Assembly: GCF_017114985.1 (NCBI RefSeq)
Contig: NZ_JABXKP010000074.1
Location: 106,084 to 170,083, forward strand
Direction of reading: 5' to 3'
Origin: Nostoc sp. JL33
Lineage (GTDB): Bacteria; Cyanobacteriota; Cyanobacteriia; Cyanobacteriales; Nostocaceae
Length of the DNA stretch: 64,000 nucleotides
Below the pieces are notes generated by a model. It was not told the origin of the DNA. It made no database searches and was given only the letters and a program-made list of their open reading frames with translations. Positions within the stretch are counted from its first letter, which is position 1; each line of letters starts with the position of its first letter. The position numbers and the translations under genes are program-made. This document shows positions 33,864 through 43,177 of this stretch, in pieces.

Positions 33864-35198
33864 ATGACACCATCGGTTGCAGACAAAACTCCAATACCAG
33901 CCAAGGTCTGGAGACGACACACTGACCCACCCGGTTTGTGGATTTCTGTCGTTATAGGTTCAGTCTTTCTGCACTTGCTGGCGTTCTGGCTGATGCGCTC
34001 ATCTAATGCATTTAGTCTATGGTTTCCCCAGCAAAGTCAATCTGCTGTTCCCATTGAATTGATAGACATTACTCCTAAAACAAAATCAATAACCAAATCA
34101 AAATCAACAGCTAAAACAGTTTCGCTAAAGCCACTATCCTCAACTCAAAAGTCTGTACCAGCACGTTCAGCACAAAGAGAACGAACTACGCCCAGAAATG
34201 AAGATTTTGGCGCAATAAATTCTGCGGATAATCTCCAGCAAAAGAGCCGAACTTACGCCTCTAAACCTAAGAGCAAACCCTTTAGGCAACAGAGAGTTCC
34301 CACGCCGACACCGAAACCTACAGCCACACCGAAACCTACAGCCACACCGAAACCTACAGCCACACCGAAACCTACGCCGACGGCAACACCTACAGTTCCA
34401 GTCGGGAATTTACCTTGGAACCGCCGTCAAGAAATCAAACTGGGAAAGGGAACGCCACTACCAACAGGTATTCCATCAAATCCACCAGTTTCGGAACCTG
34501 AAAACAGAGAAACTCCAGCAACTCGAACTAGGGAAACTCCAGCAACTCCGACTAGGGAAACTTCAGCAACTCCGACTAGGGAAACTCCAGCAACTCCGAC
34601 TAGGGAAACTCCAGCAACTCCGACTAGAGAAACTCCAGCAACTCCGACTAGGGAAACTCCAGCAACTCCGACTAGGGAAACTCCAGCAACTCCGACTAGA
34701 GAAACTCCAGCAACTCCGACTAGGGAAACTCCAGCAACTCCGACTAGGGAAACTCCAGCAACTCCAACTAGGGAAACTCCACCAACTCCTACTGTGGGAG
34801 CATCGGTAGCAATAGTAGCTCCTTTGCTTAGAGATGAAGTGAGTAACTTGATACAAACAGGAAGATTACGACAAGATGCTTTACCCGACGTTATCGCTTT
34901 ATACAACGGAAGTAACACAAAACAATTAGACTCAAGTTTTCTTGTCCACAATTCTGGACTTGAGCCAGCACAACTCTTGGCTAGCTTAATAATTGATAAG
35001 AATGGCAATTTTCAAGAGGCTGTAGTTCTAGAAATAGAACCAGGAACACTGCAAAGGGAAAAAAGCACATACGAGCAAGTCCTCAGCGAAGTTTTCAAAA
35101 CAGAAAACTTTATTGCTGCTCACAACAACAATGGCACAAAACCAGGTTTGAGCAATCTGTATGTCAGGATCAAAATCCAACCTGCCAATTCCAAATAA
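33864..35198 (+). CDS. TonB-like membrane protein with proline repeats
   Basis: 444 aa. One N-terminal membrane segment (about 25-45, LWISVVIGSVFLHLLAFWLM) with a short cytoplasmic start. Then a basic Ser/Lys linker, four PKPTAT units (about 34310-34380) and 12 copies of RETPATPT (34506-34793). The last 130 residues (from LLRDEVSNLIQTGRL) form a compact domain ending LYVRIKIQP; ASLIIDKNGNFQEAVVLEIEPG resembles the TonB C-terminal strand pattern. The plan is that of TonB: anchor, stiff proline spacer, outer-membrane contact domain. No ExbB/ExbD is adjacent. Follows the TnpB element by 66 bp; tRNA-Gly lies 50 bp after. Confidence 0.72.
   Translation: MTPSVADKTPIPAKVWRRHTDPPGLWISVVIGSVFLHLLAFWLMRSSNAFSLWFPQQSQSAVPIELIDITPKTKSITKSKSTAKTVSLKPLSSTQKSVPARSAQRERTTPRNEDFGAINSADNLQQKSRTYASKPKSKPFRQQRVPTPTPKPTATPKPTATPKPTATPKPTPTATPTVPVGNLPWNRRQEIKLGKGTPLPTGIPSNPPVSEPENRETPATRTRETPATPTRETSATPTRETPATPTRETPATPTRETPATPTRETPATPTRETPATPTRETPATPTRETPATPTRETPATPTRETPPTPTVGASVAIVAPLLRDEVSNLIQTGRLRQDALPDVIALYNGSNTKQLDSSFLVHNSGLEPAQLLASLIIDKNGNFQEAVVLEIEPGTLQREKSTYEQVLSEVFKTENFIAAHNNNGTKPGLSNLYVRIKIQPANSK
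34506..34793. repeat. 24-bp tandem repeat inside the TonB-like gene
   Basis: Exactly 12 copies of a 24-bp unit (agggaaactccagcaactcc plus gact), nearly identical, encoding RETPATPT. One copy has Ser for Pro and the last has PPTPT. Recent expansion is likely. Confidence 0.9.
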
Positions 35199-35248
35199 AT
35201 GCTTGAATTTTTGCAAAAGCTGTGTTATGTTTATTAGGTTGGAAATTT

Positions 35249-35319
35249 GCGGGCGTAGTTTAGTGGTAAAACTATAGCCTTCCAAGCTATTAATGCGGGT
35301 TCGATTCCCGCCGCCCGCT
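35249..35319 (+). tRNA. tRNA-Gly (UCC)
   Basis: 71 nt cloverleaf. The acceptor stem GCGGGCG pairs with CGCCCGC. Anticodon stem ATAGC/GCTAT with loop CTTCCAA gives anticodon TCC. T arm GCGGG-TTCGATT-CCCGC. Discriminator T, as usual for glycine; CCA is not encoded. Confidence 0.96.
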
Positions 35320-35692
35320 TAGAAAAAACCCTGAAATACAGTAGTGCAACAAGTAAGTCTGGGCTTAGTAAAATAACCAGTTCCAAATTAACTTGTTAAA
35401 TCATGGATGCCTACGAATAAATAGCAAGGCAAGCCAGACACTAGTACTGCAATATGTGTCGGCCTATTTTGGAGCGGGTATTTTGCCCGCCCAGTCAATA
35501 CAAATATTATGTTAAATAGTTTAATTATTGCTTTTCTTGACCCAGAAACAGCCATAATTGAGCGACCGATGCCTGCGGCGGGCTACGCCTACGCCAACGT
35601 TGGCAAACAAATAAAAAAATAGAGGAATATTTCACAGCTTTAATTGCCGAGTATCCCTCATTGCTTTAAGATCAACAATGTCAAATATTTCT
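35320..35692. other. Intergenic region after tRNA-Gly
   Basis: No gene seen. It includes a small dispersed repeat at about 35569-35600 (gcctgcggcgggctacgcctacgcc). Confidence 0.4.
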
Positions 35693-36499
35693 TTATCCAA
35701 ATTTGCCACTGACGTAATCTCGCGTCTCTTCTTGGTTAGGATTGTTGAAAATTACTTCTGTTAAGTCGTACTCTACCATGTAGCCGCTACGACCTCCTGT
35801 GTCTGAAGTCCGAACATTAAAAAAGGCTGTCTTGTCAGAAACGCGCGCTGCTTGCTGCATGTTATGGGTGACAATGACGATAGTATATTGCTCTTTAAGT
35901 TCGTGAATCAGTTCTTCAACACGCAAGGTGGAAATGGGGTCAAGAGCAGAGCAAGGCTCATCCATCAGTATAATTTCAGGTTGTACTGCGATCGCTCTAG
36001 CAATACATAACCGTTGTTGTTGTCCACCGGATAAAGACGCTCCACTTTGTCGGAGTTTATCTTTGACTTCATCCCACAAAGCTGCTTTTCTGAGACTGCT
36101 TTCTACCAATTCATCCAAATTACCTTTGTAACCGTTGATTTTGGCTCCAAAAGTAATATTGTCAAAAATTGATTTTGGAAATGGGTTTGGTCTTTGAAAC
36201 ACCATCCCAATTCTCCGACGCACTTCTACAGGGTCGATGTCGGATGCATACAAATTTTTATCGTAAAAAAATATTTTACCTTCTGCCCGAAATGACTCAA
36301 TCAGATCATTGAGGCGGTTATAGCATCGCAACAATGTACTTTTACCACAACCAGAAGGGCCGATAAAGGCTGTCACCTGATTTTTTGGTATATCTAGCCA
36401 AATATTCTGTAAGGCTAAAAACTTGCCGTAGTAAATGTTAAGATTTTCGGTGCGTAAAACGGTTTCAGTGTCATTCACTGTGCTAGTGCGAGTAGGCAT
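35693..36499 (-). CDS. pstB: Phosphate ABC transporter ATP-binding protein
   Basis: 268 aa. Walker [13 protein letters not shown]-loop [16 protein letters not shown], signature [14 protein letters not shown], Walker [14 protein letters not shown] and switch His in [13 protein letters not shown]. The RPNPFPKS and CSALDPIST segments are typical of PstB. It powers high-affinity phosphate uptake with PstA and PstC. Last gene of pstSCAB; 57 bp from pstA. Confidence 0.96.
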   Translation of the reverse strand: MPTRTSTVNDTETVLRTENLNIYYGKFLALQNIWLDIPKNQVTAFIGPSGCGKSTLLRCYNRLNDLIESFRAEGKIFFYDKNLYASDIDPVEVRRRIGMVFQRPNPFPKSIFDNITFGAKINGYKGNLDELVESSLRKAALWDEVKDKLRQSGASLSGGQQQRLCIARAIAVQPEIILMDEPCSALDPISTLRVEELIHELKEQYTIVIVTHNMQQAARVSDKTAFFNVRTSDTGGRSGYMVEYDLTEVIFNNPNQEETRDYVSGKFG

Positions 36500-36556
36500 A
36501 AATTAAGTAAGTGTGTTAGTTTTAGCGATGGGAACTGCACTGTGGATGGTTGTTTA

Positions 36557-37438
36557 CTAAGCTTTTTTACGAGTTGCCCAACGAGCGATGATACTTGTGA
36601 GTAGAACCATTAATACCAAAATTAAAGATGCTGCCCAAGCTAATGATTGCCAATTTTTAAACGGAGAAATGGCGTATTTGTAAACCAAAACAGCAAGGGA
36701 AGCTGTTGGTTGGAATAAGCTATCAGGCCAAAAGTTGGAAAATAGAGCAGTAAATAGTAAGGGTGCGGTTTCTCCAGATGCTCTGGCGATCGCTAGCGTT
36801 GCCCCAGTTACAATTGCTGGTAAAGCTGCTGGTAATACTACTTGACTCACTGTTTGAAAGTTAGTCGCTCCTAACCCTGCCGATGCTTGCCGCAAATCTT
36901 GCGATACTAACTGCAAAGCTTCATCGGTAGTTCGCAAAATAATTGGCAACATCAAAATTGCCAGTGCAAACCCTCCACCGAGAGCTGAATATGATCCTAA
37001 GTTTAACTTTACCAATGTCAATACTACAATGCCATAGGCAAATACCCCAGCAATAATCGAGGGGACTCCACTCAGGACGTTAGCCGCAAAACGTACCCAT
37101 CTGGCTACTTTTGCCGAACTAAATTCTGTGATGTAAATCGCCCCCAAAACTCCAAAGGGGATGCTAATCAAGGCAGCAATTCCTACCATCAGCAGTGTCC
37201 CTAAAATTGCATTACCAAAACCTCCTCCCTTTTGTAGAGCTTTGGGTGGCAGTTCAACAAACACCGCCAGATTCAGACTGCTAAAGCCTTTAATAATCAC
37301 GTAAGAAAGCACTGCTAGCAAAGGTAAAAGTGCCAATACTCCGCAGATAAATGCGACTACGGTCATCACTGTATTAAACAGTGTCCTTTGAGACGTGGAG
37401 GAGCGAGTTAAACTGCGCTCTGGAAAACTAGAAGTCAT
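36557..37438 (-). CDS. pstA: Phosphate ABC transporter permease PstA
   Basis: 293 aa with about six membrane helices. The EAA-type loop LRQASAGLGATNFQTVSQVVLPAALPAIVTG contacts PstB. SGVPSIIAGVFAYG is typical of PstA. It forms the channel with PstC in the plasma membrane. Separated from pstC by 19 bp. Confidence 0.95.
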   Translation of the reverse strand: MTSSFPERSLTRSSTSQRTLFNTVMTVVAFICGVLALLPLLAVLSYVIIKGFSSLNLAVFVELPPKALQKGGGFGNAILGTLLMVGIAALISIPFGVLGAIYITEFSSAKVARWVRFAANVLSGVPSIIAGVFAYGIVVLTLVKLNLGSYSALGGGFALAILMLPIILRTTDEALQLVSQDLRQASAGLGATNFQTVSQVVLPAALPAIVTGATLAIARASGETAPLLFTALFSNFWPDSLFQPTASLAVLVYKYAISPFKNWQSLAWAASLILVLMVLLTSIIARWATRKKA

Positions 37439-37457
37439 AATTTAACCCAAAACTAAG

Positions 37458-38408
37458 CTACAGTCGCTTGACTCTCATAACGATCAACTCTGCCAGAATA
37501 TTCACTACCAGCGTCAAGAAAAATAGAACTAAAGCCGCGTACATTAAAGCCGCAACTTGCAAACCACTAGCTTCTGAGAATTGATTTGCTAGTAGAGAAG
37601 AAATCGTATTGGCTGGTGCTAAAAGAGAGATACTAATGTTGTTGGAGTTGCCAATTAACATCGTTACAGCCATTGTTTCTCCCATTGCCCGGCCGAGTCC
37701 CAGCATCACAGCACTGACTATGCCCGAAAAGGCTGCTGGGATCAGAACTTGCAAAATCGTTTCCCAACGCGTTGCTCCAAGTCCTATAGAGGCTTGGCGC
37801 AAACTGGGGGGTATCGAAATCAAGGCATCGCGGGATAAGGCTGTGATGATCGGCAAAGTCATAATCGCTAATATGACTCCCGCCGGCAACATTCCTGGCC
37901 CTGTAGGAGAAGTGCTAAAAAATGGCAGCCAGCCAAAGTAACCATTGAGCCATTTTCCCAAGCTGGTTAAGATTGGCACTAAAACAAAAATACCCCACAC
38001 GCCATAGACAACGCTGGGAATAGCTGCCAGCAGTTCTACTGCGAAAACCAGTACCAGCTTCACTTTAGCGGGTAAAAAATCCTCACTTAGTACAATAGCA
38101 GTACCAACCCCAATTGGTACTGCTATCAGCAGACCAATAAAAGAACTCACGAGAGTTCCATAAATTTGAGGTAGCACCCCATAGCTATCATTAACCGGGT
38201 TCCAAGTGGTGTTGGCTAAAAAGCTGGCACCAAATTTTTGGATGGCAGGCCAAGCGCCAATTGCAACCTGCGACGCGATCCATAATAAAGTAGCAGCAAC
38301 CCCAAAGGCGAAAATTTTAGTCAGCCAAATAAAACCCTGATCTAGCGACTTTTCTGCGCCAGAGCGATTTTTCATCGCTGATGAAAGATTTTGAGAATTT
38401 GTAGTCAT
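37458..38408 (-). CDS. pstC: Phosphate ABC transporter permease PstC
   Basis: 316 aa from the ATG at 38408; the frame extends upstream to a TTG at 38426, but MTTNSQ is the better start. About six membrane helices. Conserved IPSVVYGVWGIFVL and EAA loop LRQASIGLGATRWETILQVLIPAAFSGIVS. The N-terminal GAWPAIQKFGASFL segment is usual for PstC. Partner of PstA in the phosphate channel; second gene of the operon. Confidence 0.94.
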   Translation of the reverse strand: MTTNSQNLSSAMKNRSGAEKSLDQGFIWLTKIFAFGVAATLLWIASQVAIGAWPAIQKFGASFLANTTWNPVNDSYGVLPQIYGTLVSSFIGLLIAVPIGVGTAIVLSEDFLPAKVKLVLVFAVELLAAIPSVVYGVWGIFVLVPILTSLGKWLNGYFGWLPFFSTSPTGPGMLPAGVILAIMTLPIITALSRDALISIPPSLRQASIGLGATRWETILQVLIPAAFSGIVSAVMLGLGRAMGETMAVTMLIGNSNNISISLLAPANTISSLLANQFSEASGLQVAALMYAALVLFFLTLVVNILAELIVMRVKRL

Positions 38409-38548
38409 GAATACCGACTTTAACAAGTAAACCAGAGAAAAATGGGGGAGGCAACCAGATTAGTAAAATTGTCGCCTCATCATCTATTTAAACTGATGTA
38501 TTAGTAACTCCGTGTTTCCAGTTACTATTGATTAGGCGTGTTTGATGC

Positions 38549-39730
38549 TTACTTGCTAGCGCTAGTAGCAGTGCCAACAGAAATTTTATACTCTGGACTG
38601 ATTTGATCGGCAGCAGCAGCCACCTTTGTGATCACGTTTCCGGGTAGAGGAACATATCCTAGTGCACTAGCCTGCTTCTGACCCTCAGTTAAAGCGTATT
38701 CGATCGCGGCTTCAACTGCCTTAGCTTTTGCGGCATTGGGATATTTCTTGTAAGCCAAAATCCAGGTGTAAGTGACGATGGGATAGGAATCAGCCCCTTC
38801 GGGATCGGAAATGAAGGCGCGGAGATTTGCGGGTAGAGGTACTGATGCGAGAGTTTTAGAGGCTGACTCCTCACTAGCTACAACAAACTTACCGCCTTTG
38901 TTTTCCAAGGCAGCAAATTTGAGACTATTTTGTTTGGCATAGCCGTACTCGACATAACCAATGGAACCTTGAGTTTGTTGAATTTGAGCGGTAACACCCT
39001 CATTACCCTTAGCACCGGTTCCCGTAGGCCAGTTGACAGTTTTGCCTTCGCCAACTTTAGTCTTCCACTCCGGGCTAATAGCACTAAGGTGTTTTGTGAA
39101 CACACCCGTGGTTCCGCTACCATCGGAACGATAAACAACATTGATCGGCTCTTTAGGAAGTTTTGCACCTGGGTTAGCCTTGGCAATTTGGGGATCATCC
39201 CAAGACTTGATTTTGCCTAGTAGAATATCGGCGTAAACGGCCCGTGGTAGCTTGAGTTCTGGAACATCTGACAAGTTGTAAGCCAGGACGATGCTACCAG
39301 CAGTCACAGGCAGTAAGAGAACACCCCTATCTGCTGGTACTTTCTGGATTTCTTCATCCTTCATCGCAACATCGCTAGCACCAAAGTCTACGGTGCCTTT
39401 GATAAATTGCTCAACTCCAGAACCGCTACCAACTGATGCATAGTCAACTTGCAGATTTGGATATTTTTTGTTTAAATCCGTGAACCAGGTATCATACAGT
39501 GGTGCTGGAAAAGACGCCCCAGCCCCGCTTAACTTTACGGTTCCACCAAGGTCTAATTTGGCTGGGCTAGAGGCAGTAGTATCTGTAGCAGTGCCAGAAG
39601 GCGTATCCTTCGTGGCTGTATTATCTGGGGTTTGCTGTCCGCCACAAGCTGCGAGGCTGATTGTCAGTGCTAACACTGAAATTGAAGCTGTGAGGCGATG
39701 AGTTTTTATTACACTAACAGGTGAGAGCAT
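38549..39730 (-). CDS. pstS: Phosphate-binding lipoprotein PstS
   Basis: 393 aa. Lipoprotein signal with lipobox LAAC (C29), a Thr/Ser-rich linker, then the binding domain. Phosphate-contact segments are SGAGASFPAPLYDTWF, SVGSGSGVEQFIKGTVDFGASD and YRSDGSGTTGVFTKHLS. It binds phosphate in the periplasm and passes it to PstC/PstA. First gene of pstSCAB, with a Pho-box-like site about 65-85 bp upstream. Confidence 0.95.
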   Translation of the reverse strand: MLSPVSVIKTHRLTASISVLALTISLAACGGQQTPDNTATKDTPSGTATDTTASSPAKLDLGGTVKLSGAGASFPAPLYDTWFTDLNKKYPNLQVDYASVGSGSGVEQFIKGTVDFGASDVAMKDEEIQKVPADRGVLLLPVTAGSIVLAYNLSDVPELKLPRAVYADILLGKIKSWDDPQIAKANPGAKLPKEPINVVYRSDGSGTTGVFTKHLSAISPEWKTKVGEGKTVNWPTGTGAKGNEGVTAQIQQTQGSIGYVEYGYAKQNSLKFAALENKGGKFVVASEESASKTLASVPLPANLRAFISDPEGADSYPIVTYTWILAYKKYPNAAKAKAVEAAIEYALTEGQKQASALGYVPLPGNVITKVAAAADQISPEYKISVGTATSASK

Positions 39731-40608
39731 CGCTATAAATTTTTTAGTAACTTTCCAGGTGAGCGTTTCTAAGATACCCCTAAAGGACTACGATTAAGAT
39801 TAACAATAGGTTAATAAAGCAAAAAAATGCTTGTTTTTTTTTGATGAAGAGCAAAGCCTTCTTTATAGTTTTGCTTGATAAATTTTATACTCTTACGTTG
39901 GAATAAGTTATAAATAATGCTGCCTAAACAGAATCACACGTATTTACAAAAATTTATTCTTAGTGTATCTTCATTGGTCAAGCGCTCAAAAAAGTATGTC
40001 AATAGATGATAAAGCCTGGTAAACTAATGTACTTTGAATTTGCATAACCAGGGCGGGTTTTCTGGGCTACCCCACAAGAGTTTTACTTCTAGGTAATATG
40101 CAACTTTTATGTCCAACAGCTTAAAACAAAAGGCTTAGAAATTTGGGAGCTTATGGAAAACTGTTTCTAGTTACTAGCCTAAGCAGACCTGAAGCAAACA
40201 ACTAAACAATCTCATTTAGGCTGTGAAATTCTTGTAAGAGAAAGAGTAAGTTGTTTATGTATGGAGAATATAGGGAGCGATCGCCTAAAAAAGTCGATTA
40301 AGGAAATATTTTAAGCACTTTGTAGCTAATTTAGACAATACTCTCAAAAATTAGTACAAGAAATTATATTATACTCAGTAATTTTACCATATTTTAGGTC
40401 AAATACCAGAATCAGAAAACGCCTCAGTCAATAAAAATTAGACAATAGACACTTAAGCCGCAATTCGCAGAACTGAAAAGTTACATACCAAGAAGGCAAA
40501 AGAAAATATGCTAGTTCTTAAGATGTCAGCAGAAATTTCATTTCAATATTAATGAATATACTGGTTGCTGTAGGTTTTCCCTTTTGCCTTTTCTTGGTTG
40601 TCTGATAA
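39731..40608. other. Divergent intergenic region between pstS and bioY
   Basis: AT-rich. Apart from the Pho-box-like repeats next to pstS, I see no further gene. Short minus or plus frames here lack start signals. Confidence 0.4.
39797..39814 (-). promoter_or_regulatory. Pho-box-like direct repeats upstream of pstS
   Basis: On the minus strand TTAACCT and TTAATCT are spaced 11 bp apart, as in cyanobacterial Pho boxes (tandem CTTAACCT-like 8-mers at 11-bp period, bound by SphR/PhoB). Only two of the usual three units are clear. This suggests induction by phosphate starvation. Confidence 0.5.
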
Positions 40609-41196
40609 ATGTTTGCTGCTTCCAATCAATTACTATGGTCTATGATTGGCTTACTCCTAACAATGGGTGGCACTTTCCTAGAAGCTTATGGCATCACCTT
40701 ACCTTGGAGTTGGAGTCAGCACGGAATTCAAACTTTTTCTTTAGGAGTCAGTTTTCAAATTGGCGCAGTGCTGCTGGTGGGTTGTTTAGGAGGCAAAAAT
40801 GCCGGTGCGCTCTCGCAAATTGCTTATTTAGTGATGGGGTTAACCTTATTACCTGTATTTGATGATGGCGGCGGTATTGGTTATGTTAAGCTATCTCAGT
40901 TTGGCTATCTACTAGGCTTTATTCCTGGAGCTTGGATTTGTGGCTTGTTCGCTTTTAAAGCTAGACCCCGACTAGAAACTCTTGCCTTTAGCTGTATCTG
41001 TGGCTTGTTAACTCTCCACCTATGGGGTATTACTTATTTGATTATTAGCTATATGTTTCAGTGGAAAGGCACAGAAAATCTACCCTTGATGCAAGCAATC
41101 CTCAGATACTCCTGGTTTGCACTACCAGGTCAACTAACTGTGGTGTGTGCCGTTACTGTAATAGCATATATATTGCGCCACTTAATGTTTTATTAG
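40609..41196 (+). CDS. bioY: BioY-type biotin transporter
   Basis: 195 aa, six hydrophobic segments and no cytosolic domain. The loop KLSQFGYLLGFIPGAWICGLF corresponds to the GGYLxGF region of BioY. BioY proteins are the substrate-binding S component of ECF transporters for biotin; no EcfA or EcfT gene is adjacent, so it would use modules from elsewhere or work alone. Followed by lspA after a 7-bp repeat array. Confidence 0.85.
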   Translation: MFAASNQLLWSMIGLLLTMGGTFLEAYGITLPWSWSQHGIQTFSLGVSFQIGAVLLVGCLGGKNAGALSQIAYLVMGLTLLPVFDDGGGIGYVKLSQFGYLLGFIPGAWICGLFAFKARPRLETLAFSCICGLLTLHLWGITYLIISYMFQWKGTENLPLMQAILRYSWFALPGQLTVVCAVTVIAYILRHLMFY

Positions 41197-41219
41197 TTCA
41201 TTATCATTTGTCAAAAGCT

Positions 41220-41298
41220 GATGACCAATGACCAATGACCAATGATCAATGACCAATGACCAATGACCAATGACCAATGACCAATGACCAATGACCAA
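41220..41298. repeat. Heptamer repeat array CCAATGA
   Basis: About 11 copies of CCAATGA, one altered (ATCAATGA), between bioY and lspA. This is the short tandemly repeated repetitive (STRR) class known from heterocystous cyanobacteria. It runs up to and into the predicted start of lspA. Confidence 0.92.
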
Positions 41299-41304
41299 TT
41301 CGCC

Positions 41305-41781
41305 ATGCGTTTAAAAAATAGCCTTTTCTGGATAGCTGCCTTCATAGCTTTTTTCTTAGACCAAATAACAAAATACTGGGTGGTGCAAACCTTTAGCTTG
41401 GGGCAGACACTACCACTCTTACCTGAGATATTTCACTTCACTTATGTCACTAACACTGGTGCCGCTTTTAGTCTGTTAAGTGGGAAAGTAGAGTGGTTAC
41501 GCTGGCTATCTTTAGGAGTGAGTTTAGTATTGGTAGCGTTGGCGTTGTTTAGTCCAACGTTAAATTGGTGGGATCAGTTGGGCTATGGCTTGATTTTAGG
41601 TGGAGCGATGGGTAATGGTATTGATCGTTTTATTTTAGGCTACGTCGTTGATTTTCTTGATTTTCGCCTGATTAACTTTGCCGTATTTAATGTGGCAGAT
41701 TCATTTATTAGTATCGGTATTGTTTGCCTATTAATTGCTTCGTTGCAAAAAACACCGACTTCAACTGGCAGGCCGCATTAA
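41305..41781 (+). CDS. lspA: Lipoprotein signal peptidase
   Basis: 158 aa from ATG 41305. A frame extends to an ATG at 41284, but those codons (TNDQFA) are only heptamer repeat sequence. Four membrane helices; family motifs are LDQITKYWV, YVTNTGAAFSLL, the catalytic Asp regions GNGIDRFILGYVVDFLDF and VFNVADSFISIGI. It removes signal peptides from lipoproteins such as PstS after lipid attachment. No ribosome site is visible because the repeat array lies directly upstream. Confidence 0.92.
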   Translation: MRLKNSLFWIAAFIAFFLDQITKYWVVQTFSLGQTLPLLPEIFHFTYVTNTGAAFSLLSGKVEWLRWLSLGVSLVLVALALFSPTLNWWDQLGYGLILGGAMGNGIDRFILGYVVDFLDFRLINFAVFNVADSFISIGIVCLLIASLQKTPTSTGRPH

Positions 41782-41788
41782 ACTATTA

Positions 41789-41813
41789 AGCCTGGGATGA
41801 TTAATCCCAGGCT
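41789..41813 (+). terminator. Hairpin after lspA
   Basis: AGCCTGGGAT and ATCCCAGGCT form a 10-bp perfect stem with a 5-nt loop, 8 bp after the lspA stop. No T-run follows, so termination is likely but not certain. Confidence 0.55.
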
Positions 41814-41987
41814 ATTAATTACTAAAACCCTTGTTCAATCCTATATGCGAAGACTTGATATATAGGTTTGAGCGATTTTTATTTGTCATATTACACCAGT
41901 TTGCATAACTGGTGCAAGAGGTGAAGATGCACCGGCGATCGCTGATGGCAAACTAGTATTCAGATTATGCCCCAGCTTTTAATTTAA

Positions 41988-42740
41988 TTACCTGCTGCCA
42001 GGAGTTGTTGGCATAGAGCCTGGAGTAGTGGGAGAGCTACCTGGTTCAATACTGCTGCCAGGAGTGCCAGGAGTGCCAGGTTGTTCAGGTGGGGTTGAGC
42101 TACCTGGTTCGGTAGTGCTGCCAGGAGGAGTACCAGGTTGTTCAGGTGGGGTAACGCTTCCTGGACCTGGAGTTAAGTTGCTAGGAGCGCCAGGTTCAGG
42201 TGGGGTTGAGCTACCTGGTTCGGTAGTGCTGCCAGGAGTGCCAGGTTCAGATGGGGTTGAGCTACCTGGTTCGGTAGTGCTGCCAGGAGTGCCAGGAGTG
42301 CCAGGAGTGCCAGGAGTGCCAGGAGTGCCAGGTGGGGTAATGCTTCCTGGTGCTGGAGTTAAGTTTCTAGGAGCGCCAGGTTCAGATGGAGGAACGCTTC
42401 CTGGTGTCGGACTGGTTTCGGGAGTGCCAGATCCAGGTGTGGTAACGCTTCCTGGTGATGTGGTGCTATCTGGAGTGGTGGTGCTGGGCGTAGTTTCTGT
42501 TGGTACAGTGCTAGGAGCGCTAGGGGTGGATGCTGTACCGCCAGGACAGCGAGAGTTGAGCGGAAAATACTCGCACAGAATTTTCATCCCTTCTGGCGAC
42601 ATCTTGATTTCCGTTGGTGCAGTAGTGGAGTCGCTACTGGATTGGGCTATGGGGGATTTACTGGATTGACCTACAGCAACGTTAGCGGTGAGCGCTAAAG
42701 ATAGAGCTGTACCAATCATGGTCAGAGATTTTCCCATCAT
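41988..42740 (-). CDS. Secreted Pro/Gly/Thr-rich repeat protein
   Basis: 250 aa. Signal peptide at about 1-24 (SLTMIGTALSLALTANVAVG). A short conserved-looking block, MSPEGMKILCEYFPLNSRCPGG, has the only two Cys of the protein. Everything after is low-complexity: GTPGTPG runs and imperfect modules such as STTEPGSSTPPEPG repeated several times. Likely exported and extended, perhaps a cell-wall or sheath component. Function not recognised. Confidence 0.75.
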   Translation of the reverse strand: MMGKSLTMIGTALSLALTANVAVGQSSKSPIAQSSSDSTTAPTEIKMSPEGMKILCEYFPLNSRCPGGTASTPSAPSTVPTETTPSTTTPDSTTSPGSVTTPGSGTPETSPTPGSVPPSEPGAPRNLTPAPGSITPPGTPGTPGTPGTPGTPGSTTEPGSSTPSEPGTPGSTTEPGSSTPPEPGAPSNLTPGPGSVTPPEQPGTPPGSTTEPGSSTPPEQPGTPGTPGSSIEPGSSPTTPGSMPTTPGSR

Positions 42741-43177
42741 TCTGAAATTAACCTTAACGGAACACTCGCACTATTAAAACAGACAATTAGATTTAGAAAA
42801 TCTTCCTAAATGAAGATATTTCGGTTTGTTTCAGAATATGTGGATATGTAAAATTGGTAAAAATTAAATCTGTTGTTTATTAATAACTAGTGTTTAAAAG
42901 TACAACAATAAAAATTATGGTTGTAGTTATTGAACTAGTAAGAGTAGATAAAATAAGCCTTTGAGAATTGGAAAAAAAATTATCCCTCTGTAAGTAAGTG
43001 ACAAAAATCACAAATTTATTCCAGTTATCAGCTAAATCTAAGTATAAATTAGATTAAAAAATTCCGTATAGCCAATTTATGCTTTGGCTTATGAGTAAAA
43101 TGATGAAAGACTAACATTTAAATTGATTGTAATTCGATTGCCCGATTCTTCACTAAAAACTCTGATGTGAATAGCCG
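42741..43177. other. AT-rich intergenic region between divergent genes
   Basis: Between the minus-strand secreted protein and the plus-strand PBP gene. No gene or clear operator seen; both promoters should be here. Confidence 0.4.

Noticed and set aside
34427..35008. Minus-strand frames with VSLVGVAG and SRSCWSFP repeats
   Set aside because: Antisense shadow of the RETPATPT repeats of the TonB-like gene.
41220..41298. CRISPR array
   Set aside because: Contiguous 7-bp units without spacers; STRR, not CRISPR. The same holds for the arrays at 2640, 21613, 34506, 56669 and 63909.
41284..41304. Upstream start for lspA
   Set aside because: The added residues are only translation of the heptamer repeat; the family starts near MRLKNSLFW.
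42028..42669. Plus-strand frame rich in GVPGVPG, collagen-like
   Set aside because: Antisense shadow of the minus-strand secreted protein, which has a signal peptide and a non-repeat block.
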